From Microbacterium sp. MYb72 (GTDB lineage: Bacteria > Actinomycetota > Actinomycetes > Actinomycetales > Microbacteriaceae): a stretch of DNA of 64,000 nucleotides. This document shows, one piece after another, positions 53,220-64,000 of this stretch. A program made the translations under genes and the position numbers. Below the pieces are notes generated by a model that made no database searches, was not told where the DNA came from, and was given only the letters and a program-made list of their open reading frames with translations. The stretch's first letter is position 1. Each line of letters opens with the position of its first letter. The stretch is from contig NZ_PCOT01000015.1 in assembly GCF_002979415.1 (NCBI RefSeq), positions 1 through 64,000 on the forward strand. Reading direction: 5' to 3'.

Positions 53220-54470
53220 ATGACCGTTCCCGATCTCCGCACTCGAGTCCCCCTCCGCCTGCCGACCGCCACCGCCACCTTCGCCATCGGCATCGCCGGC
53301 TACCTCGGCGTCAACCTCTCCCCCTACATGATCACCGCGGCGCAGACCGCCCTCGGCATCGACGTGCTCGCGGCCAGCTGGCTCGTGACGGCCACTCTGC
53401 TGCTCACCGCCGTCTCCGGGCTCTCGATCGCACCGCTGTGCGCCGGCATCCACCGCCGCACGGTCGCGCGCACCGGCCTCGCCCTCGCCGTCCTGGGCTT
53501 CGGCGCGGCGGCGTTCCTGCCCGGCCTCGTGCTTCCGGGTCTCCTCGCCGGCGGCATCGGCGCCGGCGGTGCGGTCGCCGCATCCGGTGCGGCGCTGGCC
53601 GCGTTCCGCAACCCCGACCGCGTCGCCGGGTTCAACGGCCTCGCCAACCGCGGAGTCATCACCGTCGTGCTCGCCGTCATCCCGCTGATCGGTCTCGCCC
53701 CCATCGACGTGTTCGGCGCTCTGGCGCTGTTCAGCCTGATCGGCCTGCTCGTGTCGGCGTGGCTGCCGGCGGCGCCCGTCATCGCACCGCAGGCCGCGGC
53801 CGCCGTGGCGGAGGCCATGCCGATCGACATCCCCGAGACCGGCGCGGTCAGGGTGTCTCCTGCGCGGTCGCGCCTCGTGACGATCGCGGGCTTCGGCCTG
53901 CTCGTGACGTTCGCGCTCTGGGCCGCCAGCGAGGACTCGCTGTGGGCGATGGCCGGGGTCATGGGCGCCGAGCAGACCGGCCTCACCCCCGAGGGGCTCG
54001 GCATCGCCCTCAGCGGCGCGACCGCCGGAGGACTCCTCGGCTCCCTGCTGCTCATGATCGTCGGCGACAAGCTCGGCCGGGCGGTGCCGCTCGTGATCCT
54101 GCTCGTCCTCGGCGGGGCGCTGAAGATCGTCGAGGGCTTCACCACCGATCCGACGGCGTTCATCGTCGTCTTCATCGCCTGGAACACCGTGTACGCGGTC
54201 GCGTTCATGTACTTCGTCTCGACCTCGGCCGCCCTCGACGCCGACGGCCGCTGGTCCGGGCCGCTCCTCGCCGTCTATCTCGTCGGCTCCGCCCTGACCC
54301 CGGTGATCGGCGCCGCGCTGGTCAGCGTGCTCGGCTATGAGGGCTTCGCGATCGCGCTCGGCATTGCGAGCTTCGTCCTCGCCGTTCCCGCCGGGGCGAT
54401 CGCCCTGCTGTCCACGCGCCTCGAGCGCACCGCCACCACCGTCGTCGCCCACGAGGAGATCCCCGCATGA
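53220..54470 (+). CDS. MFS transporter
   Basis: A 416-residue, 12-helix major-facilitator permease. The first helix pair (TFAIGIAGYLGVNLSPYMI) and the helix 2-3 loop with APLCAGIHRRTVARTG match the MFS loop position. The second half has a GDKLGR loop. ATG 53220 follows GGAGTCCTCC. The stop overlaps the amidohydrolase start (ATGA), so both are one unit, probably an uptake or efflux system whose substrate the amidohydrolase processes. Confidence 0.9.
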   Translation: MTVPDLRTRVPLRLPTATATFAIGIAGYLGVNLSPYMITAAQTALGIDVLAASWLVTATLLLTAVSGLSIAPLCAGIHRRTVARTGLALAVLGFGAAAFLPGLVLPGLLAGGIGAGGAVAASGAALAAFRNPDRVAGFNGLANRGVITVVLAVIPLIGLAPIDVFGALALFSLIGLLVSAWLPAAPVIAPQAAAAVAEAMPIDIPETGAVRVSPARSRLVTIAGFGLLVTFALWAASEDSLWAMAGVMGAEQTGLTPEGLGIALSGATAGGLLGSLLLMIVGDKLGRAVPLVILLVLGGALKIVEGFTTDPTAFIVVFIAWNTVYAVAFMYFVSTSAALDADGRWSGPLLAVYLVGSALTPVIGAALVSVLGYEGFAIALGIASFVLAVPAGAIALLSTRLERTATTVVAHEEIPA

Positions 54471-56098
54471 CCCGCACTGAGCGACCAGAGGGAGTCGAAG
54501 TGACCCGCACGCTGTACCGCAACGCCCGCTTCTTCACCGCCGCCGACGACGCGCAGTGGGCCGACGCCGTCGTCGTGGAGGACGGCAGGTTCGTCTTCGT
54601 GGGCGCGGAGGCGGATGCTCCGGCATCCGATGCGGTCGTCGATCTCGACGGGCGGGCGGTGGTGCCCGGATTCACCGATGCGCACACCCACCTGCTCATG
54701 ATGGGCAGCGCGCTCGGACAGGTCGGCCTCACCGACGCGCGCACCCTGGAGGAGATCCAGGAGCGCCTGCGAGCGGCCCGCGCGCAGGCTGAGGGCGAGC
54801 TGTACGGTCGCGGCTGGCTGTTCGACGCGATCGAGGGCGGCCAGCCGACCGCCGCGATGATCGACGCCGCCGTCTCCGACATCCCCGTCTTCCTCGACGC
54901 CAACGACTACCACTCGTGCTGGGTGAACAGCGCCGCCCTGGCGAGGCTCGGCATCACGCGCGACACCCCCGATCCCATCGGCGGGCGCATCGAGAGGGAT
55001 GCCGCGGGCGACGCCACCGGGATGCTGTACGAGACCGCGGCCCAGCAGTTCGCCTGGACGCACCGCGACGCCACGACCACCGACGCGCAGCGCGACGCCG
55101 ACGTCGAGCGGGTCGTCGCCGCCTACCTGGAGTCCGGCGTCACCGGAGCCGTAGACATGGCGTTCGATGAGCTCGGTCTCGCCGCACTCGGCCGCGCGGC
55201 CGCGCGGGGGGCCCTACCGCTGCGGATCGACGCGCACTGGTTCGTCGCCAACACGGGAGACGACGCCGCGAACCTCGCCCAGGTCGCACGGGCGGCCGAG
55301 CTCGCCGCCGCTCCGCAGGCCGGGGTGCGTGTGCGGGGCATCAAGCTCGTGCTCGACGGCACGATCGACGCGTGCACGGCGGCGATGAAGAGCCCCTACG
55401 CCGACGGGTCGAACGCCGACGCGATCTGGCCGGCCGAGCGGCTGTTCCCCGTCGTCGCGGCGGCGGATGCGGCCGGCCTGCAGATCGCGATGCACGCGAT
55501 CGGCGACGCCGCGAGCACGCTCGCACTCGACGCGATCGAGCACGCCGTCGCGCAGAACGGAGACCGCCCCCGACGCCATCGCATCGAGCACCTGGAGTAT
55601 GCGGCCCCCGGCACAGCCGAACGCATGGCGAGGCTCGGAGTGACCGCGTCGATGCAGCCGGTGCACGCCGACCCCGCGATCTTCGCGAACTGGGCCGCCC
55701 AGCTCGGCGATGATCGCGTCGACCGCGCGTTCGCGTGGCCCGAGTACGAGGATGCCGGCGCGCTCCTCGCCTTCTCGACGGATGCGCCCACCGCGCCGCA
55801 CGAGGCTCTCGCGAACATGTACGTCGCGGCGACCAGGGCGTCAGCGCTGGACCCGTCGGCGCCCGCGGTGCATCCGCAGTTCGCGCTGCCCTTGGAGCGG
55901 GCGATCGCGCATGCGACGCGGGATGCCGCGGCATCCGTGGGCGACGGCGCCTGGCGCGGAACGATCGCGGTCGGGCAGGCCGCCGACTTCGCGGTGCTCG
56001 ACGTCGATCCGTTCGTAGAGGGGGCGGCCTCGCTGCTCGGGGCTCACGTCGTGCTCACCGTGATCGCCGGCGTGGAGGAGTACTCCGCGGCGGAGTGA
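54467..56098 (+). CDS. Amidohydrolase (YtcJ-like, metal-dependent)
   Basis: A 543-residue amidohydrolase-3 family enzyme. Visible metal-site elements are TDAHTHL (HxH, about 71-77), [10 protein letters not shown] (Lys), MHAIGDAA (His), HRIEHLEYA (His) and [11 protein letters not shown] (Asp). The substrate is an amide, imide or cyclic amide by family, but unknown here. The start is ATG 54467 in a four-base overlap with the MFS gene; GTG 54500 with GAGGGAG is an alternative. Confidence 0.9.
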   Translation: MTRTERPEGVEVTRTLYRNARFFTAADDAQWADAVVVEDGRFVFVGAEADAPASDAVVDLDGRAVVPGFTDAHTHLLMMGSALGQVGLTDARTLEEIQERLRAARAQAEGELYGRGWLFDAIEGGQPTAAMIDAAVSDIPVFLDANDYHSCWVNSAALARLGITRDTPDPIGGRIERDAAGDATGMLYETAAQQFAWTHRDATTTDAQRDADVERVVAAYLESGVTGAVDMAFDELGLAALGRAAARGALPLRIDAHWFVANTGDDAANLAQVARAAELAAAPQAGVRVRGIKLVLDGTIDACTAAMKSPYADGSNADAIWPAERLFPVVAAADAAGLQIAMHAIGDAASTLALDAIEHAVAQNGDRPRRHRIEHLEYAAPGTAERMARLGVTASMQPVHADPAIFANWAAQLGDDRVDRAFAWPEYEDAGALLAFSTDAPTAPHEALANMYVAATRASALDPSAPAVHPQFALPLERAIAHATRDAAASVGDGAWRGTIAVGQAADFAVLDVDPFVEGAASLLGAHVVLTVIAGVEEYSAAE

Positions 56099-56106
56099 TC
56101 GGCGAT

Positions 56107-56146
56107 GCCCGTCGGCCCGGCCTCTGGACAGGCCGCGCCGACGGGC
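56107..56146 (+). terminator. Terminator after amidohydrolase
   Basis: A 10-bp outer stem GCCCGTCGGC / GCCGACGGGC (56107-56116 with 56137-56146) encloses an inner stem CGGCCT / AGGCCG (56118-56123 with 56130-56135). It ends just before the -10 box of the next gene. Confidence 0.75.
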
Positions 56147-56159
56147 GCATGCTGAACGC

Positions 56160-56555
56160 ATGACCGCCTTCCAGACCACGCACGCGTTCAGCGGGTTCAG
56201 CGTCGACGACATCGACGCGGCCCGTTCCTTCTACGGCGAGACCCTGGGACTCGACGTGTCGACGAACGCCATGGGGTTCCTCGACATCCGTCTGCCCCAG
56301 GGCGGCTCGATCCTCGTGTACGCCAAGCCGAACCACACGCCCGCGAGCTTCACGATCCTCAACTTCCCGGTCGACGACGTCGAGGCCGCGGTCGACGAGC
56401 TCAACGCCCGCGGTGTCGTGACGAAGATCTACGTCGACCCCGACTTCGGCACCGACGCGAAGGGCATCGCGCACGGCGGACCCGGCCGCGGACCCGACAT
56501 CGCGTGGTTCACCGACCCCGCAGGGAACGTGCTCTCGGTGCTCGCCGCGAGCTGA
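56160..56555 (+). CDS. VOC (glyoxalase) family protein
   Basis: A 131-residue vicinal-oxygen-chelate protein: [20 protein letters not shown], then [20 protein letters not shown], ending [15 protein letters not shown]. Substrate unknown. CATGCT (56148-56153) ends 6 bases before ATG, so the mRNA is probably leaderless. Convergent with ppsA. Confidence 0.9.
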   Translation: MTAFQTTHAFSGFSVDDIDAARSFYGETLGLDVSTNAMGFLDIRLPQGGSILVYAKPNHTPASFTILNFPVDDVEAAVDELNARGVVTKIYVDPDFGTDAKGIAHGGPGRGPDIAWFTDPAGNVLSVLAAS

Positions 56556-56564
56556 GCCCCGCGC

Positions 56565-58940
<2,376 letters not shown>

Positions 58941-58973
58941 GGTGTTCTTCTTTCGGGTCGGAACCTAGTCGTC

Positions 58974-59056
58974 GAGCGAGCGATGGTCGGTGAGCGAGCG
59001 ATGGTCGTTGAGCGAGCGAAGCGAGACGAAACGCAGAGACGAAACGCAGAGACGAG
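58974..59056. repeat. Two short tandem repeats between ppsR and ppsA
   Basis: An 18-bp unit (GAGCGAGCGATGGTCGGT) occurs at 58974-58991 and 58992-59009 with a partial third copy to about 59019. Then a 13-bp unit (GAGACGAAACGCA) occurs at 59023-59035 and 59036-59048 with a partial copy to 59056. Both lie in the leader of ppsA or between two transcripts. Confidence 0.85.
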
Positions 59057-59065
59057 ACGAGCTGT

Positions 59066-59917
59066 TCAGCTCCGCAGCCTCATGGACTGCATGATCACGG
59101 CGGACATCTCCTCCACGGACTTCGTGGAGGAGTTCAGGAAGGGCACGCGGTTGCGGCGGTAGAGATCCTCGGCCCGGCGGATCTCGAGGGTGCACTGGGC
59201 GAGGCTCGAGTACGTGCTGTCGGGGCGGCGCTCATGCCGGACCTGGCTGAGCCGGAGGGGCGTCGTGGTGAGGCCGAAGCACTTCGACGCGTACTTCGCG
59301 ACCGTGCGCGGAAGACCGTCTGCGGGGTAGTCGTCGTCCGTCAGCGGATAGTTCGCGACGAGGAGCCCGTACTGCAGTGCCAGGTACATCGTCGTGGGCG
59401 TCTTGCCGCAGCGCGACGGCGCGATGATGATGACGTCGGCGATGTCGAGGGCGCGCATGCTCTGTCCGTCGTCGTGCTCGATGGCGTACTCGACGGCGCG
59501 CATCCTGGCGAAGTAGCGCTCCATGTCGCCCACCCCGTGGAACTGGCCGAGCTGCTCGGATGCCGTGCTCCCGAGGCTCGTCTCCAGCTCGCGCAGGTGC
59601 CCGCCGAGGAGGTCGATCATCACTCCGCCCGCATCGGCGAGCGCGGCGAGGATCTGCGCGGACTTCACGGTGGTGAAGATGATCGGCTCCTCGCCGTCTC
59701 CGCGCTTCGCTCTGATGTCGGCGGCGACGTTGTCTGCACCGTCGATGGAGTCGACGAACGGCACGGTGTGGCGCCGGAAGGTCACCGCGGGGAAGTTCGC
59801 CAGCAGCGCGTTGCCCAGCGTCTCCGCGGTGATGCCCGTGCTGTCCGAGACGAAGTACGCGTCGCGGGAAGAGGTGCCGTCGCCGTGCAGCGCAAGACCG
59901 GGCCGCGGAGTGGTCAT
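59066..59917 (-). CDS. ppsR: PEP synthase regulatory kinase/phosphorylase (PSRP, DUF299)
   Basis: A 283-residue bifunctional regulator that inactivates PEP synthase by ADP-dependent Thr phosphorylation and reactivates it by Pi-dependent dephosphorylation. DUF299 patterns are YFVSDSTGITAETLGNALLA, the P-loop-like APSRCGKTPTTMYLA, and YPLTDDDYPADGLPR. ATG 59917 has GTGAGGTGCG upstream. It could equally be a PPDK regulator by family, but adjacent ppsA favours PSRP. Confidence 0.93.
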   Translation of the reverse strand: MTTPRPGLALHGDGTSSRDAYFVSDSTGITAETLGNALLANFPAVTFRRHTVPFVDSIDGADNVAADIRAKRGDGEEPIIFTTVKSAQILAALADAGGVMIDLLGGHLRELETSLGSTASEQLGQFHGVGDMERYFARMRAVEYAIEHDDGQSMRALDIADVIIIAPSRCGKTPTTMYLALQYGLLVANYPLTDDDYPADGLPRTVAKYASKCFGLTTTPLRLSQVRHERRPDSTYSSLAQCTLEIRRAEDLYRRNRVPFLNSSTKSVEEMSAVIMQSMRLRS

Positions 59918-60115
59918 CGGGCGCACCTCACTGTGATCGGATCGGGATGCCACAACCGTATGAAAGAAGTGCACCCCACGATCACCGATCCGCGAGTTAA
60001 GAACAGCAGAAATTGCCACTACGGCATGTGCCGCTCCGCCCGCATCGCTCGCACGCTCCGCAGACGCCGGGTGCGCGGAAGGTGCGCACCGTCGTCACTC
60101 CGCGAATCCGATGCA

Positions 60116-60132
60116 GGATGCCTGCGGCATCC
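60116..60132 (-). terminator. Hairpin after the GNAT gene
   Basis: GGATGCC-TGC-GGCATCC is a perfect 7-bp stem just downstream of the minus-strand GNAT stop, again built from the GGATGCC heptamer. The rest of the 59918-60150 gap shows no gene. Confidence 0.45.
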
Positions 60133-60150
60133 GCCACCCGCGCCGTCCGC

Positions 60151-60663
60151 TCAGGGGACGAGCGGTTCCAGGGTCTTCGCGAGCTGGTGGTCGGCGTAGG
60201 GCGACGAGGAGAAGCGCTCGACGGTCTCGTACCCGAGTCGACGATAGAGGCGATGCGCCTCGGCGAGGTCGTCGCGCACCGTCAGTCGCAGTGTGCGGAT
60301 GCCGCGACGCGCGCTGATCGACTCGATCTCGGCGAGCAGCGCCTGTCCGACGCCGCGTCCTCGTGCGGTGCCGTCGACGAACACCCGCGTGAGTTCCCCG
60401 ACTCCCTGCTCGATCACCCTCATGCCACCGCAGCCGACCGCGCGGCCCCCGTCTCGGGCGACGAGCAGGAACCCCTCGTCGCCGCAGAGGTCGTCGCTCG
60501 GTTCGTCGAGCATCGCCGCCGTCACCTCAGCGGCGGTCGCCGGCCGCCCCCAGTACCGGCCGACGATGTCGATGAAGAAGCGCTCCAGAATCGCGCGCCC
60601 TTCCGGAGACCGGGGATCCACGAGAGCCAGGGTCAGCGGCGCATCCGAGTATCCAGAAGTCAT
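60151..60663 (-). CDS. GNAT-family N-acetyltransferase
   Basis: A 170-residue acetyltransferase with the acetyl-CoA loop GTARGRGVGQALLAEIE (R-G-x-G-V/I-G, about 101-117) and AHRLYRRLGYE near the C-terminus. Substrate unknown. GAGAGGACCGTC precedes ATG 60663. Single gene. Confidence 0.9.
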   Translation of the reverse strand: MTSGYSDAPLTLALVDPRSPEGRAILERFFIDIVGRYWGRPATAAEVTAAMLDEPSDDLCGDEGFLLVARDGGRAVGCGGMRVIEQGVGELTRVFVDGTARGRGVGQALLAEIESISARRGIRTLRLTVRDDLAEAHRLYRRLGYETVERFSSSPYADHQLAKTLEPLVP

Positions 60664-60823
60664 GACGGTCCTCTCGGCGATCAACGCCTGCCCGGCCGCG
60701 TGCCGTGCACAACCCTCGCTCGCTCCTGTCGCACACCCCGGAGCAGGGATCCACACGCGCGGATCATCGGAGCGAGAACGTCGACAGCGTCTCGAAAGAC
60801 GGGCTCTGACCAGGGAATCTACT

Positions 60824-60913
60824 GCGGAGACGAGGGGATTTGAACCCCTGGTCCCCGTGAGGGGACTCCACCTTAGCAGGGTGGTGCACTCGGCCGGACT
60901 ATGCGACGTCTCC
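60824..60913 (-). tRNA. tRNA-Ser(GCT)
   Basis: The minus strand has acceptor stem GGAGACG / CGTCTCC with discriminator G. The anticodon arm CCACC-CTGCTAA-GGTGG has anticodon GCT. A long class II variable arm GTCCCCTCACGGGGAC and T arm AGGGGTTCAAATCCCCT are present. CCA is not encoded. Confidence 0.96.
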
Positions 60914-61087
60914 AGGCATCCGAGCCGAAGACGCGGATGCACCCTGCAATCATAACGGGTCGGACGTGCAGTCACGAATCGGGTCTCCGTGGCCGTGGAA
61001 CAACCCGGATGCCGTCGCCGATGTATCACCGACGGTCCAGCGCGCTCCTTCCCTGGGAGAGATCTTTCGCCGACGAAGGAGAAGACG

Positions 61088-61930
61088 ATGAACGTCGCAC
61101 CATGGAGCACGATCGGACCTGGCGCTGACTGGGCGCCGGTGCGGAGCATCCAGTACTTCCTATGCGTCCACGGCCACACCGTGGTCGTAGACGGCGTCTA
61201 CGGGCCGCAGACCGCGGCGGCAGTGTCCGCCCGGCAGGCCGCCGTCGGGCTGCCCTCCGACGGCGTGGTCGGGCCGCAGACCTGGCCCCACCTCTACGTC
61301 GCCAGCCAGCAGGGCGATCACGGAGACGCGGTGCGCGCCGTGCAGCAGTTCGGGCTCGTTCCCTCCCCCGGGCTTGACCCGCTGGTGGTCGACGGCGACT
61401 TCGGTCCGCTCACCGCCGACCGCGTGCGCCAGTTCCAGTGGGCGTGGGGGCTCGGGCAAGACGGCGCCGCCGGCTACGAGACCTGGTCGTTCCTGAGCGC
61501 GCTCGTCCCGGGCGCCGATCTCTGGCCACTCGTGAAGGTGGGGGCGACGCAGGACTCGAACTGGCGGGTGCTGGCCGCCCAGCATCTGCTGCGGCATCGC
61601 GGAGCGACGATCTCCGCCGACGGTGTCTTCGGACCCCTCAGCGGTGCAGCGATCCAGGCGTTCCAGCAGACGCTGCGGGCGACCTTCATCAGCACGACGG
61701 TCGGCCTCCTCGACTGGCCGGCACTGATCGACACCGTCTCGCTCGGCGCGACCGGGGAGGTGGTGCGCGCCGTGCAGACGCTGCTCCCTGCGCCGCTCGC
61801 CGTCGACGGCTCGTTCGGTCCGCAGACGGATGCCGCGGTGCGCAGCTTCCAGACGATGTTCGCTCCCCCAGCGGACGGCGTCGTGGGACCGGAGACCTGG
61901 CAGGCGCTGACGCTGCCGAAGTTCGACTGA
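61088..61930 (+). CDS. Protein of four peptidoglycan-binding-like repeats
   Basis: A 280-residue protein made of four PG_binding_1-type repeats (about residues 17-70, 75-140, 155-220, 225-280). Each has the pattern VDGxxGPxT...VxxFQ...DGVVGPETW. The second ends YETW, and the third has [13 protein letters not shown] with a diverged final strand. There is no signal peptide, no transmembrane helix and no catalytic domain. AAGGAGAAGACG precedes the ATG. Such bare repeat proteins are seen in actinobacteria and phages, but how this one would reach the wall is unclear. Confidence 0.85.
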   Translation: MNVAPWSTIGPGADWAPVRSIQYFLCVHGHTVVVDGVYGPQTAAAVSARQAAVGLPSDGVVGPQTWPHLYVASQQGDHGDAVRAVQQFGLVPSPGLDPLVVDGDFGPLTADRVRQFQWAWGLGQDGAAGYETWSFLSALVPGADLWPLVKVGATQDSNWRVLAAQHLLRHRGATISADGVFGPLSGAAIQAFQQTLRATFISTTVGLLDWPALIDTVSLGATGEVVRAVQTLLPAPLAVDGSFGPQTDAAVRSFQTMFAPPADGVVGPETWQALTLPKFD

Positions 61931-61973
61931 CACGGGGTCGATGCCGGCATCCATCGTCCGCCCTCCGTACATG

Positions 61974-62013
61974 CCGGCGCCCCTCCTCTGCAGATGCACA
62001 GGAGGGGCGCCGG
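61974..62013. terminator. Bidirectional terminator
   Basis: A perfect 14-bp stem (61974-61987 with 62000-62013) with a 12-base loop lies between the convergent peptidoglycan-binding and beta-glucosidase genes. Confidence 0.85.
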
Positions 62014-62035
62014 TCGGGCAGCGACGGTGCGCGGG

Positions 62036-64000
62036 TCAGCCCTGCGGCACCGCGCCCGCGTTCGCCGCGGCGAGCAGCTGCTCGACCTGCTCGTAGGTCA
62101 CGTCGATGCCGGGGAAGCCGACCAGGCGACCGATCGGGAACGACGCCATCATCTTCTGCATCGCCTCGTCATTGGGCATCATCGACGCGGCCGAGGAGTC
62201 GGCGCCGGTCAGCTCGCCCATGAAGCCGCCGAGCGCACCCATCACGATGGGACCTGCGACCGGGTGCGCCACGACGTCGCCGATCGACGAGTTCATCGTG
62301 AGAGGCAGCACGACGGCGTCGCCCTCCACCGCCACGGCGACCGTGGAGCGGATGTCGCGGCTGGACGCCGCCACCTCGACGGTGTACTCGCCGCCCTCGA
62401 CGACGAAGCGGTCGACGCGGATGTCCCAGTACGCGAGGTCCTCTCGGCGCACGACGACCTCGACGGTGCGGCTCTCGCCCGCAGCGAGTTCGACGGAGGA
62501 GAACGCCTTGAGCTCGCGCGGCGCACGCTGCGCGATCGACCCCGCCAGCGACACGTACACCTGCACGACCTCGCGGCCGTCGCGGTCACCCGTGTTCGTC
62601 AGCGCGAACGACACGGCGATGTCGCCCGCCTCGGTGACGGATGCCGTCGCCTCTCCGTACGCGAACGTCGTGTACGACAGGCCGAAGCCGAACGGGAAGG
62701 TCACCTCGAGCCCCTTGGCGTCGTACCAGCGGTACCCGACGAGCAGCCCCTCGCCGTAGCGGACGTGGCCGAACTCGCCGGGGAAGTTGCCGTAGGAGGG
62801 ATTGTCCTCGAGACGCACGGGCACCGTCTCGGTGAGCTTGCCCGAGGGGTTCACGGTTCCGTAGAGGACATCGGCGACAGCGCTGCCTCCGGCCTGTCCG
62901 AGCAGCCAGCTCTCGACGATCGCGGGCACCCGGTCAGCGAAGGGCAGCGCCACGACACCGCCGTTGGACAGCACGACGACCGTGTTCGCGTTCACCTCGA
63001 GCACGGCATCCAGCAGAGCGAGCTGCGCGGCGGGGAGGTCGATGTGCTCACGGTCGAAGCCCTCCGACTCCTCCGCGGCGGGCAGCCCGAGGAAGACGAC
63101 CGCGACCTCGGCCGACGACGCGGCGGACACGGCCTCGGCGCGCAGCTCCTCAGCCGAGCGCCCCGACGCCGCGATCGCCCCGCCCTCGACCGCGAAACCG
63201 GGAGCGTACGACACGGCATCGCCGGCGACGGCGCGAAGAGCGTCGAGAGCGGCATCCACCCGAGTGGGGTTGATGAGCGAGGAACCCGCGCCCTGGAAGC
63301 GGGGCTCGGCGGCGAACGCCCCGATGACGGCGACCTTCTGCGAAGGGGTCAGCGGCAGAACGCCGCCGTCGTTCTTGAGCAGCACGATCGAGCGACCAGC
63401 GGCCTCACGGGCGAGCGCGTGGTGGGCGTCGACATCCAGCGGGCCAGCGACGACCGGGCGCCGCTCCGACTTGCGCACCAGATCGATCGCGCGGGACGCC
63501 GCGGTGTCGAGCACGCTCTCTGCGAGCTCCCCCCCGCGCACGGCGGCGACGAGCTGGGCATCCGTGCGCCCGCCCGATGCGGGCATCTCCAGGTCGAGGC
63601 CGGCGGCGACCCCGGCGACGCGGTCGTTCACGGCGCCCCAGTCGGAGACGACGAGTCCGTCGAAGCCCCACTCGTCGCGGAGCACGCTGGTGAGGAGCCA
63701 CGGGTCCTCAGAGGTCCAGACGCCGTTGAGGCGGTTGTACGAGCACATCACGGTCCACGGCGCCGCGTCCTTGACCACGCGCTCGAAACCGCGCAGGTAG
63801 ATCTCGCGCAGGGGGCGGGGGTCGACGTCTGAGCTCGACCGCATCCGGTCGAACTCCTGGTTGTTGGCGGCGAAGTGCTTGAGCGACGTGCCGACGCCCT
63901 GCGACTGCACACCGCGCACCGAGGCCGCACCGAGCACGCCGGAAACGATCGGATCCTCGGAGAAGTACTCGAAGTTGCGTCCGCACAGCGGAGAGCGCTT
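62036..64000 (-). CDS. Family GH3 beta-glucosidase, cut by right edge
   Basis: About 655 residues of a glycoside hydrolase family 3 enzyme whose N-terminus lies outside the window. The frame stays open to 64000, reading RSPLCGRNFEYFSEDP at the edge. GH3 marks: KHFAANNQE (substrate-binding Lys-His), nucleophile Asp in VVSDWGAV, second domain with ESEGFDREHIDLP, GNFPGEFGHVRYGEG and FPFGFGLSYTTF, then a fibronectin-III-like domain (about TEAGDIAVSFALTNTGDRDG). It hydrolyses beta-glucosides or related glycans; specificity unknown. No signal peptide is visible in the part present. Confidence 0.93.
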   Translation of the reverse strand, partial: KRSPLCGRNFEYFSEDPIVSGVLGAASVRGVQSQGVGTSLKHFAANNQEFDRMRSSSDVDPRPLREIYLRGFERVVKDAAPWTVMCSYNRLNGVWTSEDPWLLTSVLRDEWGFDGLVVSDWGAVNDRVAGVAAGLDLEMPASGGRTDAQLVAAVRGGELAESVLDTAASRAIDLVRKSERRPVVAGPLDVDAHHALAREAAGRSIVLLKNDGGVLPLTPSQKVAVIGAFAAEPRFQGAGSSLINPTRVDAALDALRAVAGDAVSYAPGFAVEGGAIAASGRSAEELRAEAVSAASSAEVAVVFLGLPAAEESEGFDREHIDLPAAQLALLDAVLEVNANTVVVLSNGGVVALPFADRVPAIVESWLLGQAGGSAVADVLYGTVNPSGKLTETVPVRLEDNPSYGNFPGEFGHVRYGEGLLVGYRWYDAKGLEVTFPFGFGLSYTTFAYGEATASVTEAGDIAVSFALTNTGDRDGREVVQVYVSLAGSIAQRAPRELKAFSSVELAAGESRTVEVVVRREDLAYWDIRVDRFVVEGGEYTVEVAASSRDIRSTVAVAVEGDAVVLPLTMNSSIGDVVAHPVAGPIVMGALGGFMGELTGADSSAASMMPNDEAMQKMMASFPIGRLVGFPGIDVTYEQVEQLLAAANAGAVPQG

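Noticed and set aside
58974..59056. CRISPR or iteron-type origin
   Set aside because: Units are directly adjacent, of two different lengths, with no spacers, DnaA boxes or rep gene.

Overview
The window comes from a high-GC actinobacterium, most probably a Microbacterium or a close relative in Microbacteriaceae. The reasons are about 70% GC, heavy use of GAC, CTC and GTC codons, three copies of the short DUF7882-type protein (often mislabelled 'ATP-dependent DNA ligase' in this family), a DtxR/IdeR-style iron box, and many genes whose start codon lies 6-7 bases after a TANNNT -10 box (leaderless mRNA). I see no integrase, transposase, phage gene or CRISPR array. This looks like ordinary chromosome, with defence and stress genes mixed in.

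Region by region. 1-378: no gene recognised, one terminator. 379-9637: TetR/VOC pair, MarR, flotillin-like SPFH protein, HrpB helicase, a two-gene ABC-2 exporter with its TetR, and a stand-alone AAA ATPase. 9692-14200: L-serine ammonia-lyase, Dps, three DUF7882 paralogues, and FHA and CBS proteins, closed by a very strong bidirectional hairpin. 14223-16960: an orphan SdhA/FrdA-like flavoprotein divergent from a LysR gene, with an iron-box-like site between. 17137-23145: a defence-type block, jetA-jetB-jetC of a type I Wadjet (SMC-like) system WITHOUT jetD, next to a BrnT-like/ribbon-helix-helix toxin-antitoxin pair. 23237-26518: small membrane protein, tRNA-Arg(ACG), a charged hypothetical, an SDR, and a pair of membrane-anchored coiled-coil proteins, one with an HExxH motif.

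26593-29106: copZ-copA copper export under a CsoR-like palindrome. 29153-34127: GntR, F420/NADP-type oxidoreductase, double GNAT, secreted hypothetical, LtrA and a hypothetical. 34195-35918: sufS-sufU. 35957-38139: an ECF41-type sigma factor, a partner and an NAD(P)-binding protein, with two matching ECF41-like promoters of identical spacing. 38147-39726: HxlR, SnoaL-like and LysE proteins. 39794-47711: a six-gene hydroxamate (desferrioxamine-type) siderophore operon, desABCD plus a penicillin-acylase-family Ntn hydrolase and a second acyltransferase, under an iron box. 47718-56555: AraC/GyrI regulator, 2-hydroxyacid dehydrogenase, a hypothetical with an RHAxxHG signature, an NSS transporter with its small subunit, and a TetR / MFS / amidohydrolase unit with a 17-bp direct-repeat operator. 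56565-59917: PEP synthase and its regulatory kinase/phosphatase, separated by short tandem repeats. 60151-64000: GNAT, tRNA-Ser(GCT), a four-repeat peptidoglycan-binding protein, and a GH3 beta-glucosidase cut by the right edge.

Working together: iron (siderophore operon, perhaps the flavoprotein), copper (CopZA) and oxidative stress (Dps) make up a metal/stress theme. jetABC plus the toxin-antitoxin pair are candidate anti-plasmid/anti-phage functions. The most interesting points are the Wadjet locus lacking its nuclease, the ECF41 promoter pair, the DUF7882 triplet, the Ntn hydrolase inside the siderophore operon, and a strongly over-represented GGATGCC/GGCATCC heptamer that also builds several terminator stems.
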